Positions 1 to 9,844 of a DNA stretch of 64,000 nt are shown piece by piece. The DNA comes from Absidia repens. Taxonomy: Eukaryota > Mucoromycota > Mucoromycetes > Mucorales > Cunninghamellaceae. The position numbers and the translations under genes are program-made. Each line of letters opens with the position of its first letter. Within the stretch, counting starts at the first letter, position 1. The notes beneath the pieces are model-generated. The model searched no databases. It was given only the letters and a program-made list of their open reading frames with translations, and was not told the DNA's origin. The stretch spans positions 186,001 through 250,000 of the forward strand of contig MCGE01000031.1 in the NCBI GenBank assembly GCA_002105175.1. Direction: 5' to 3'.

Positions 1-12
1 CTTACTCTTTAG

Positions 13-1920
13 GAATCCCAATGGTTGCTCCGCAAAGGTAAGAACCAAATACTCTTCTTAATTTCTTATATATGTAATTGATTTATTGACCATTTTCTTT
101 TGGAACATTATAGGGTTCCTGGTATGACAAACATATATAAAACAATCATACTCAATGCGCCACACAATATATGTCGCTGACTTGCTTTCTTTCTCTTAGG
201 TATGTGTCCATGGAATACACTGATTTCTCCTTGGTTCAACAATGGTACGCCAATGGACATGAAGTTGCAGAGTAAGTTATCGTCATTTGTATAAAACATA
301 TCAATAAATAGTGTCATGATGAAACTAATTTTCTCTCTTCTTTTCTCATCTAGTCATACCTTCTCCCACGTTGGTTCCCCTTCTTCTCAGTAAGTAGACA
401 CAAATACGCAGTAAAAATTATTGAACGCTGACCATACTTTGTTATTGTCAAAAATAGGGAAATTGCTGCTGCAAAGTCTATGCTTCACGAATATGCTGGT
501 ATTCCCTATGGCAAACTGTCAGGTTTCCGGGCTCCTTTCTGTAAGTCATCACGCACTGGACCGTATTCATTGCTACATTTTCGTCTACTAATATATTTAT
601 TTTGTCTATTATTATAGTGAATTATACCGCTGATACTCTCACTAACATTCAAAAGCAAGGATTCAAATATGATACCTCTTCTACAGCTACTGTGGATGAC
701 TGCTACTGGTATGAAAAGGGATACATCAAACGAACGTCCAGGTATTCATATTTACCCATTCTTTTTTTTTCACGATAGGCCTTATACATTGGATAATGGT
801 ATGGCTAACGATTGTTGGACTGGTATTTGTGATGCTGGCAAAGTCAAGTTGCCCGGTGTTTGGGAAGTACCTATGTACGCTGTCATGGATAATGCCAACA
901 CTCCACAATTGATGGATGTCTACCTCGCTGGCTCTGTAGCTGATGTCACCAGCTGGTCCAACGCTAACTTTGAACGTCATTACAATGGTAATCGTCAACC
1001 TTTCGGTATCTATGTCCATCCTAGTAAGTACTTTTACCTTGCCCATCTCCCCCCCCCTTCCCGTTCTGTGGTATTTGTGGTGACTGAAGAATATTTTTTT
1101 TAGCCCATCTTACGAACTTCCCCGGTACTCCCGATGCATCTGCTCTCAAGAACAGTGTTGTCAGTCTCATCAAATCTCTTGCTGGAAAGCCTGATGTGTG
1201 GTTTGTCACAAATCAACAATTGTTGCAATGGGTAATAATATAAACACATATATATTGGCTTGCTTATTATTAACATTTATCTATTTTTTTTTTAAAAAAA
1301 AATATAGATGCAAAACCCTGTGCCAGCAAGCCAACTTGCCAGTCAATCTTACATGCAATGCAACGTCCCCAATACTGGTAAGGAAATTTGTAATGGTCTT
1401 GAAAATATCACTATTTCTGCCGATGGCGTTGCTTCTGGTGCTCTTCTTCAAAGCTGCAACTTGAATAATACCAACTGGCATACATGCTTCAACTGTCCTA
1501 ATGCTGCTCCTTCTCTGGAAAACCCTGTCCCTGCTGCTGCTTTACAGTCTTCTGATCCTAATTATCGTAAACCCGTCCCTGATAACTGTGACAGTATCTG
1601 GTGGGATCCTGGTGAGTTTTCTTTTATTTATTTGTGGAAAAGTGTGAATGACAGATCGTTGACTGACAGTTTGAACTCTTTCTTTTCTCCCTTTTTTTTT
1701 TAAAAAAAAAATAGTCGCTGGTCAATGCTTATGTACCGAGTCTAGCTGCGCATACAAAGACACTGCTGTGCCTACTACCAATAACGGCACTAATGGAACC
1801 AATGGAAATGGATCTTCTTCTCCAGATGGCAAGCCAAGCAGCGGTGCTAATACCATGACTCCCATCTATGGCATTATTCTCTCTTCAGTGGCTGCTGGAT
1901 TGGCTGGTCTTTTGCTTTAA
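13..1920 (+). CDS. GPI-anchored chitin/polysaccharide deacetylase, 5' partial
   Basis: Predicted cell-surface polysaccharide deacetylase (NodB/CE4 fold) that removes acetyl groups from chitin-like polymer in the wall. The start lies upstream of the window. Exons read as 13-37, 114-121, 200-271, 354-389, 458-540, 618-741, 779-1023, 1104-1231, 1308-1611 and 1715-1920. Visible CE4 signatures are the His motif ADHTFSHV, the arginine motif GFRAPF and the C-terminal histidine in IYVHPTHL. The first Asp-Asp motif would be outside the window. A Cys-rich segment follows, then a Ser/Thr/Asn/Gly linker and a hydrophobic C-terminus ending AAGLAGLLL, typical of a GPI signal. The second exon would be only 8 nt, but it keeps the frame. 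Family call is firm; true substrate (chitin or chitosan oligomers) is inferred. Confidence 0.85.
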
Positions 1921-2526
1921 TTAGCTCTCCTGCCCCATCAATTGTCCCCTCCCCTTCTCCATTTTGACCTCTCGCATATAGTTTTAGTGTTGTTATTTTA
2001 TTCGTAGAAAGTACTTTTTCCTAGTTTTTAATTTTTATCCCCCCTCCATTGTTTTGATCAATAAATAAAAATGGCTATTTTTTTAGAAAAAAAAAAAAAA
2101 AAGAGAATGATGGCTGCCTTTGATTGATGATTTCCATAAAAATTCTTACAATTAAAACACTCCTTTTGCCATACATATCATTAGCAATCATCAATACAAC
2201 CCTCAATTCTTACAACAATCAATACAACAATCAATACAACAATCAAGACAAGAGAAATATCATAAAATTATCGATCAAAGGACTTTAGTCATGAGTTTAT
2301 TTGAGTACAATAATAGTAATAATAATAAAAAATTAACAAGTGAAGTGTATATGATAGAAGGGTTGTGTATAAAATTGAGATAATGTGGAATAGGTGGAAT
2401 AGGTGGGGAAATATAAGGTCTGAGGCAGTGTATGTGAAGGGAACGGAGGGGATACTAGCTATATATACATATGTATCTATCTGTAAGAGCAAACAAAAAG
2501 AAATATTTCATGTGGATGATCCATGT
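1921..2526. other. 3' flank between deacetylase and UFD1
   Basis: Convergent intergenic stretch. It holds AATAAA signals near 2060 followed by an A-rich run at 2086-2102, and a short degenerate tandem of a 12-nt unit (ACAATCAATACA) at about 2190-2245. No convincing coding sequence. Confidence 0.6.
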
Positions 2527-4159
2527 TTATCGAGCAGAGGGTTTGTCGCTGGTTTTCTTTCCCCGTAACGATTGTCCGGTGCCAGAAAAAGCGTTGGAAG
2601 AGGAATCAGTTGCATCGGTCTTGTCTTTGGGAGGTATGACAGGATAGCCAAAGTAAAGTTGTCCAAAGGGAAGATTCAAAGGTCCATTATCATTGGCATC
2701 AAAAGCGGATGGTTTTGTGGAATCCAAGTCACTGCTTGCTCTGTAAGGTCTACAAAAGTCAAAACAGAATACGTTTAATCGGCAATCGTAAATTCTTTCC
2801 TCTCCTTAACACACCCCACCCAAATCATCATCTTTTTATATTTATCTATATTGAGCACTTACCCTTTTCCTTTACTCCGTAGAGATTGCCCAGTACCATA
2901 AAAAGCAGCGTAACCAGGTTTGGCGGTGGATGTTGTTTGATCATCTATCATCATTTGACTCTACATAAAAAACGAAAAGAATATAAAAGTCAATATTCTA
3001 ACGATAATCTCTCTTTAGACTTACCATTGAGGAAGGAGTTGACACGGGTCTTGATGGCTCGACATATCCTACAGGAGGAGCAAAATCGACTTCTAAATCT
3101 GTTTCCACAATCGATATACCAGCATGTTCTTCAAAATGTGGCTTGACAGTGAGTACGGTGATTTCGTATATCTTGTCGTTGTAATTAATCTGAATCGTGT
3201 CTCCCAGCGTCAATGTCGAGAAGTTACGAAGTGCATTTTCCAGTCTACAAAATAAGTATATATTAGTTGATTCTTAATTTGCATTATCTAGATTTGCCCC
3301 TCCCTCCGCCGTCCTCCTGATGTCTCATGTGCTTATATCTTACACTGCCTTTGGGTCACTGATATCCAAAAAGTCGGTTGATTGTGGCTGAATTTTTACA
3401 AAGGAGCCCAGCGGCAAGGTTGTATTCTTCACTTCCAAAAGCTGTCCAGGCTCCAGTCCAAGCGATTGCATCATCTAACAAGAAATAAGTCAGTATACAT
3501 AGAAATTATATAACTGGGTATCCCCACCTCCTCAATTCGAGTCCCTTCATAAAAACAATTTTTTTATCTCTTACCCATTGTGGAAGATAAGCTCTACCTT
3601 CTTCAGCAATGAACTCCAATACACCAGCATGTGTATGTCTGTTTTGAGACGCATTGATCAGTCGAAACAGCATGGGATAGGATACGTTAAGTTGAGCTAG
3701 TACAATAGAAAGTATATCAGTGTGAATTCAGCTTCCCGAGTCTCTGTTTTACGTATAGCATACTTACACAGCTTTTCTAATGCAGATTGAGGCAAGATAA
3801 CTATGGTGTTGGATAAAAAAAAAATCAATCAAAAGGTGGATTTAGTATCCAAGTTTAGCAAAGCTGCAACCTTCTATTGGCTTACTTTTTCCACCGTAGT
3901 TAACATTTTCTCTTTCATTTCCACTTTGCATCATAGCAATAGGGTAGCACCTATAGCATTCAGTAAATTGTCTATTCGGGTTGACCAAAGGAGCAAAAGG
4001 ATGACCAGCACCGCCGCCACGATTGAAGAAATGGGCAGGAGAGAATGGATCTTCGTCTTCAAAGTTGTTGAACTATCATAGAAGAGAGGCAACAAGAGTC
4101 CATTAGTATCGTACTGTATAGCATGAGTTCCATCCCCCAATCCCCCTGATATTTACCAT
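2527..4159 (-). CDS. ufd1: Ubiquitin fusion degradation protein UFD1
   Basis: Substrate-recruiting cofactor of the Cdc48/p97-Ufd1-Npl4 segregase, which extracts ubiquitylated proteins for ERAD and proteasomal degradation. Exons on the minus strand: 4157-4159, 3886-4072, 3768-3800, 3575-3696, 3344-3474, 3025-3244, 2863-2960 and 2527-2740, giving about 335 residues (the human protein is 307). The N-terminus has the family block GAGHPFAPLVNPNRQF. The double-psi barrel follows with QPQSTDFLDISDPKAVLEN and TLTLGDTIQINYNDKIYEI. Two C-terminal F-x-G-T/S-G-x-x-L-R motifs (FYGTGQSLRSK and FSGTGQSLRGK) resemble p97-binding SHP boxes. Odd point: the first coding exon appears to be the ATG alone, followed directly by GTAAAT. 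Divergent from the GRAM gene with about 205 bp between starts. Confidence 0.93.
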
Positions 4160-4364
4160 GACGTATGTGTGTATGTAAAAAAAAAAAAAATGAAAGAGAG
4201 AGACAAAAAAAGAAAAATCCAAGGGGCGAAACTTTATTGCTTTGCAGAGAGATGAGATAGCATAAACAAACTCCGCACAGCTGCTCTTTTTCCCCTTTTT
4301 CTGCCCTTTTTCTTTCTACTTCGTTTTCTATTTCATTATTATATTCTACCCAAACCTTTTAAGA

Positions 4365-5735
4365 ATGCCAATAAATGTGCCTGACACACCAATACCAGTT
4401 CATACCTTACAACAACATAATCGACCCTTCATTTCAAACGATTCGGCCGTCTCCGTTTCAACCACAGGGACAGTGACGGCAATTGTTACTACAGACGACC
4501 AAGATGAACACGAAGGCGAGATTGCTTTGAGGAAAACAATTTCCAGCTCTAGCTATTCCACCTTGAGTTCACCAGCTAGCTTATCATTACCTGAAAATTG
4601 TACATTCGCTTCAGCAAAAGACAACAACTACTTCCACTCCCTCTTCAAAAGCGTCCCCGAACACGACCGTTTATTGGAAAGTAAGTTTTTGAAAATCAGA
4701 CAAATTGAAAACATACACATGTATTATACCTTATGATCTCTCATTCATACATTATATTTACATATATATATATATAGTATACAAATGCGCCCTGCACCGA
4801 GATATTCTATTGCAAGGACATCTTTACCTATCCGAAAACTATGCTTGTTTCCACGCAAATATATTTGGCTGGATCACCAATGTAATTATGAAACAAAATA
4901 ATGGCAATTATTTATTGTAACAAGGTTTACTAATGACACATTTTGTTTTATTACTACCCATCCAACGAAATAGCTAGTAATTGAGTACAGTGGAATTGTT
5001 TTGATTGAACGAAAAATGACAGCAATGATTATACCCAATGGCATTCAAATTCACACTCAAAATGCAAAGGTGCGGAGGGAAATATCATTTTTTAGAAGGC
5101 AACACTCGTGCATTAAAGCTTATTATTTTATCATTTTTTTTAACTGATAGCATACCTTTGCTTCTTTTATCTTCCGTGAAGCAGCCTATCAACAACTGAT
5201 TTCATTATGGACAATCCATCAATCACAGCAGCAACAGCAATCACAATCTTCTTCAACCCTAGTGGACGAATCGACAACGGATTCAGACGGCTCGGATAGC
5301 GATGACAAAAGTATAGCAATCGACCTGAGTGACGAAGATGCAATAACATCTTTGAATGTTTCAGGGCAAAAACCTGATCTCGACAATATCCACCACAATC
5401 GACCCTTATCATCCAGTGACTATTCAATATGGAAAATCATGCTTATGGTACTTTTACTACTCAACAGTCTGTGGATGATACATAAATGGGCACAGCTTGA
5501 TCGTCGAATACAACACCATCATCATAAATACCGTCACCAGCATGCACTACCTTTTGACTCATCCGGATTGTCCTCATCTTCTTGTGTTGAAAAATCGCAT
5601 CACCATCATCATCATCATGCTATATACACCAAACTCAACCAACTTCGCCGGCAAATGGAAACCCTGAACCAACAAATTATCGACCAACAATTGCATATAT
5701 ATGAGTTATCCCCCCTCGATGACGAAGTTAGATAG
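4365..5735 (+). CDS. GRAM-domain protein with one C-terminal membrane helix
   Basis: About 366 residues from exons 4365-4680, 4778-4881, 4974-5069 and 5151-5735. A disordered Ser/Thr-rich N-terminus leads into a GRAM domain at roughly residues 85-175 (FHSLFKSVPEHDRLLE, then CALHRDILLQGHLYLSEN, FGWITNLVIEYS and IPNGIQIHTQNAKHTF). An acidic linker and a hydrophobic helix (IWKIMLMVLLLLNSLWMI, about residues 265-283) follow, then a His-rich tail and a short coiled coil. GRAM domains bind phosphoinositides or phosphatidylserine, and the arrangement recalls the GRAMD/Lam group at membrane contact sites, but no StART-like domain is visible, so sterol transfer is not claimed. The domain call is strong; the cellular role is inferred. 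Confidence 0.82.
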
Positions 5736-5991
5736 TGCCATGCATCTTAGCTTAGTTTTGTTTATCCCCTCTCTTTATTTTTTTTATGCTGAACAAAATA
5801 AATCATACGCATTTATCGAACTTCTATGACTATGCTTTATATTTTTTGTCTCCGTATGTATTAATGTCAAAAAAAGGTTCCAGTTATCTGTTTTGATCCA
5901 TTATGATGAAGTACATTTATTGTATCACAAAAATGAAGGTTACACCAAATTAAACAGCCTTACACTCAAGATATATGTCTACAAGACTTGC

Positions 5992-6064
<73 letters not shown>

Positions 6065-6071
6065 TATTATT
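5992..6071. repeat. (TTA)n trinucleotide microsatellite
   Basis: About 24 nearly perfect TTA/ATT units in an 80-nt block, with a single interruption near the 3' end. It produces spurious poly-Leu and poly-Ile open frames on the two strands. Confidence 0.95.
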
Positions 6072-6984
6072 CTGATCAAAATATGGATGACGAAAATGGG
6101 CGTTATATGTATAAAGTAGATATTGTTTTTGGAAGAGCTGATTGTTGAAATTTGTGTTACCATGTCACAACTGTGCTTGAAAGTGCTTGCATGAATGAAA
6201 CTAAACTGGGCCTCCACCATTTCGTATTTTGGTGGGCTGCCCTTTGAGGTTCAAGTGGGTTTCGTTTGCGCTTTTATGTTTCAGTCATTATACCATATAT
6301 ACAATGAAAATAATGGACTTGATATATATACAATATTGTATATTGCAATATATCTAATCTAGCGCAAACCATAATATTTTATAGAGAGGGCTTTGCTGCA
6401 AGCACGGTCTTGACTGAATGATATGAAATGATACAGTGAGAACACAGTCACATTTCTTATTTATTGATAAGCTGCTTGGTCTATAGGGGGGAAATTGGTC
6501 ATAGCAAGCAAGCGACAAAAAGCAGAGGAAGGAGAAACGCTTATAATAGCGATAATACGCACTATATGGCCTAAGTTTATTAATATGATCGGGGCTACAT
6601 TTCATATTAAGCGATCTAGGGCTAGGAGAAAGAAAGTTATAGTATATGGCATAAAAAGCAGATGCTTGATATCATATTAGTAAAATAAATATAATAGTGA
6701 CTTTACGTACTATCTAATAGTATGGGTCAGTGGATAGTCAGTAAAAAAGGATTTATTTCATTAAAACAATACAACGAACGTTAAACTAAAGGTATGGGAT
6801 TCGCTGTAACAAGGGATCTAATAGAAATAGCGTGACGGAGACAAATAGGTAGCCTAAATAATGGTCAATACTAGTTTGAAGAGACAATTCTAAAAGGGGG
6901 TCTATTATACTGCGCAGTACAGGGTAAGAACAAGTCAAGTCATATCTCTTCTTGAAGCATAACAATAAACCTAAAAGACGATAG

Positions 6985-7127
6985 CGAAAGACCTATTGCA
7001 CAAAACATGAGAGAGAACAGCGGGACATTTTCATTGAAGAAAGTAAAAAGAAACATATTTTATTCAAATAAGATTGAAACTATAGACAAACTAGCACTGA
7101 ATTTAGCTAATGGAGGCTCTCAAAAGC

Positions 7128-7167
<40 letters not shown>

Positions 7168-7405
7168 TGCCCTCAGATCCTAGATCCAAAATGAAAGGGT
7201 TTCCCCATGCATCTTGTAATCCCTTATCTGATAACCCTTCTAATCTAAACGTAACACTATTCTAAGTCCAATATAACCTCATCGAAGTTAAATGGTGAAG
7301 AGAAGAGAAGAAGAAGAAAAAAGAAAAAAAGAAGGAAAGAAAGAAAGGGCGAGTGAGGGAAAAATAAAAAGTAAATAAAAGCTAAACGTGTGCTGGATTT
7401 GAAAA
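6985..7405 (-). repeat. Dispersed element, copy A
   Basis: Minus-strand copy of the window-wide family. Landmarks in + coordinates: a tail resembling CATGAGAGAGAAC near 7005, TATTTTATTCAAATAAG near 7055 (reverse of an AATAAA tail), the core ATGAAAGGGTTTCCCCATGC near 7191-7210 and a weak ACGTGTGCTGGATTTGAAA box near 7386-7404. An A-tract is inserted between tail and core. Confidence 0.7.
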
Positions 7406-8111
7406 AAGATCCCCCAAAAAAAATCCGCTGTCTTACTAGATATACCATAGATACATATTTTAAAATAACAATATTATCCACAATAACGATGCCGTTTCGT
7501 TTTCCTTTTGATATCGTTATTGTGGGTTCCTGCTCTGCTGTACTGTACTTTACTGTACTGTACAGTACTGTATCACCCGCTCTCGCCTCCTCTTGGATAA
7601 AAAAAAAACCCCCCCTGCCTTCACTTGTATAATTTAGAGTGTCACAAAAAATAAATTGTGTTTGGAGAACAAGAGCTTCATCTTAACACTTTATACAGTA
7701 GCGATGAAATCGCTCAAATGATTTCCATACTCCTTCTAATTGATACAATTACTGCTATTAAAGGCATCTATGAGATAATGATGATAATACGGCGCGGGGA
7801 GCTAATACAGGAACATCATTTCATTACACCATGTATATAAATTTCCTGTGGTAATTCAAATAGGATAAAGGAGACAAAGAGAAAGTATGCTTTATTTTTG
7901 ATATATAAACAAGAGTGAGGTGTAAGACCTGGATAGAATAAAAACTATAGAAGACAGAAGAAGATATAAACGGAAAAAAGATAATGTAATGAAAAGAATG
8001 GATCCATAACATGAGATATGACTAAAAGGGGTACAGGGAACAATAATGATAAAAAAAAAAAACTAAAAAAAAGGAGACTTTCAGAGTAAACTAATGAATG
8101 GATGCTAATAA

Positions 8112-9578
8112 CTAACCATTGATTGATAAAGCTGTTGAAGGGGACGAAGTATCTTGAGATCCATAAAAGCAGTATTTCTTGACCAAATCAGAATAGGAAG
8201 AAGATGTCAACGATTGCGTTCCGCTTGCATAGAAAGCGTCGGTGCCAGGAGAAGACGGTGTTGATTGTGTTTCTCGTTGCGGTGTCACTTGATGGCCTGA
8301 TGATGATGATGATGGCTTCGCCATGTGCTTGGCTTTGATAATAGACTGACCGAAATCATAGCGAGAATTCGATGAAGAGGCAATGGACGAGGTGGATAGA
8401 TGTAGATCGGTATCAAGATAGTGTGTCCCACGTGTATCGTCAAAAGAGTCGCTGCCAGGATCCGGCACCGTTAACGATGAGGATGTTGTCAGTGCTTTGT
8501 TGTATGTCGATTTCGTCCCAGATGTTTCTACCACTTGCAATTGATAATTGTGTCCGTCATTGTTGTCCCAAAATGTTTCCTTCGTACCATGTTTATAAAG
8601 ATGAGAATGATGGTTGTTGTCGGTGGAGGAGGAGGAGATAGATTTACTACTGTAGTCGCCCATACCATTGTTGATGATTGCCACGGTATATCGTACAGCC
8701 AAATCCACTGTTGCACGAAGGTTACCACGATCCGCCATCCCTTGTTCAATATGAATATCGTATGCAAAGGTGTCCAAAGTCCCGTGGCTGTGTTGATACT
8801 CGGCCATGACGTTGTTGACGGTTTGCCAACCATCCAAGGTATACCGAATTTCCACCTGTTTTTCGTACCCGAGGTTCCGCACCAAGACTTGGCCACGTAA
8901 GGTTGACCCACCATCCCGAATCTTGAGTGAGCGTTTAAGTTGTACATTTTGTTGGTGTTGAAAAAGAGTGTGTTGAATGGGAGGCCACTGGGAATACACC
9001 ACTTTGAATGGAGCACATTTGATTTCATCCGACCGAGGCACTTCGCTGGGAGACTGAGTTCCTTGAAACACACACACCTTTTCCAGATGGAAGGGATTAA
9101 ACTTGACAGATTTGCCACCACCACGTTTTTGATTAATGGGTTTTTGGTGAGGTGAAGTTGGCGCTGAGGATACTTGACGAATTGAGGATTTCAGATTGTT
9201 GGCTTGACTTTTTGTTCCTTTCATCCTTATTTCTGTATCGTTGGTGCTAAAGTCATCGTTGTTCGCAGTAGAAGTGCTCATATGCTTTTGTTGTTGGCGA
9301 CACGGTGCTTCCACGGAAGAATCTTCCTGTAGATGCTGGCAGAGAGCAGGATCCAAATTCACCTCCAATGACCTTCTTTTGTCCAGTGCCTTGTTTGCTT
9401 GAGAGTGTGTTCTCATTGATTCGATCTGTTCGCCAGTTTGGGGGATATCTTGAGGATGGTTTGCTGATAAGAAGACGTTATTTCCAGTATTGTTAGCATA
9501 AATAGTCTGCTCCGCTTGACGCGCCCAATCAGAGTGATCATTTGTTGATTGACGTGAAAAGTTGATGAAGGACATCAA
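8112..9578 (-). CDS. CBM21 glycogen-targeting regulatory subunit of protein phosphatase 1
   Basis: Single-exon gene of 488 residues. A PP1-docking RVxF-type motif KSVKF sits at residues 156-160, just before a CBM21 domain at roughly 175-325 (VQLKRSLKIRDG, VLVRNLGYEKQVEIRYTLDGW, DTFAYDIHI and FWDNNDGHNYQ). This is the arrangement of yeast Gac1/Pig and animal PPP1R3 subunits, which bring type-1 phosphatase to glycogen and glycogen synthase. The flanks are Ser/Thr-rich and probably disordered. A second in-frame ATG directly follows the first (MM), so the start may be 9578 or 9575. The nearest upstream gene, epsin, has the same orientation. Confidence 0.88.
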   Translation of the reverse strand: MMSFINFSRQSTNDHSDWARQAEQTIYANNTGNNVFLSANHPQDIPQTGEQIESMRTHSQANKALDKRRSLEVNLDPALCQHLQEDSSVEAPCRQQQKHMSTSTANNDDFSTNDTEIRMKGTKSQANNLKSSIRQVSSAPTSPHQKPINQKRGGGKSVKFNPFHLEKVCVFQGTQSPSEVPRSDEIKCAPFKVVYSQWPPIQHTLFQHQQNVQLKRSLKIRDGGSTLRGQVLVRNLGYEKQVEIRYTLDGWQTVNNVMAEYQHSHGTLDTFAYDIHIEQGMADRGNLRATVDLAVRYTVAIINNGMGDYSSKSISSSSTDNNHHSHLYKHGTKETFWDNNDGHNYQLQVVETSGTKSTYNKALTTSSSLTVPDPGSDSFDDTRGTHYLDTDLHLSTSSIASSSNSRYDFGQSIIKAKHMAKPSSSSSGHQVTPQRETQSTPSSPGTDAFYASGTQSLTSSSYSDLVKKYCFYGSQDTSSPSTALSING

Positions 9579-9844
9579 TAGGAAGACTTATGTATATTGA
9601 CTAACAAAGACGAAATAAATAATAAAGCTTTCTAAAGAAAAAGAAGAAAGAAAAAGAAAAAAGATAATTGATAGATACAAAAAAAAATCCTACAAAACCC
9701 CGATGGAAGGATGAATAGAATTGCCCCGCTATCAATGCCGATACACCTAACCCGTCATTTTTTATTATAAATATCAATAAAAAAAATATCACTATAACAA
9801 AAACTAAATGGTTCTAAACTAAATGGTCCTAATAAATAGTAATG

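Larger units (their letters stand above)
5736..8111. other. Long gap with microsatellite and repeat copy A
   Basis: No supportable gene. Contents: 3' flank of the GRAM gene, a long TTA microsatellite (about 5992-6071), an A-tract near 7130-7165, dispersed-element copy A on the minus strand (about 6985-7405) and a self-complementary TGTACTGTAC-rich stretch near 7535-7572. The open frames here are low-complexity readings of repeats. Confidence 0.6.

Noticed and set aside
2187..2245. CRISPR-like short tandem (ACAATCAATACA)
   Set aside because: Units are contiguous, degenerate and AT-rich, with no spacers; the genome is eukaryotic.
5893..6220. Poly-Leu and poly-Ile open frames on both strands
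   Set aside because: They are readings of the TTA microsatellite, without start context or conserved flanks.
7535..7572. TGTACTGTAC-rich palindrome as a possible terminator or hairpin
   Set aside because: It is a short self-complementary repeat in a gap with no gene end beside it; no function can be argued.
8372..9155. Open frames antisense or out of frame to the CBM21 gene
   Set aside because: No domain content; the 488-residue frame with RVxF and CBM21 explains the region.
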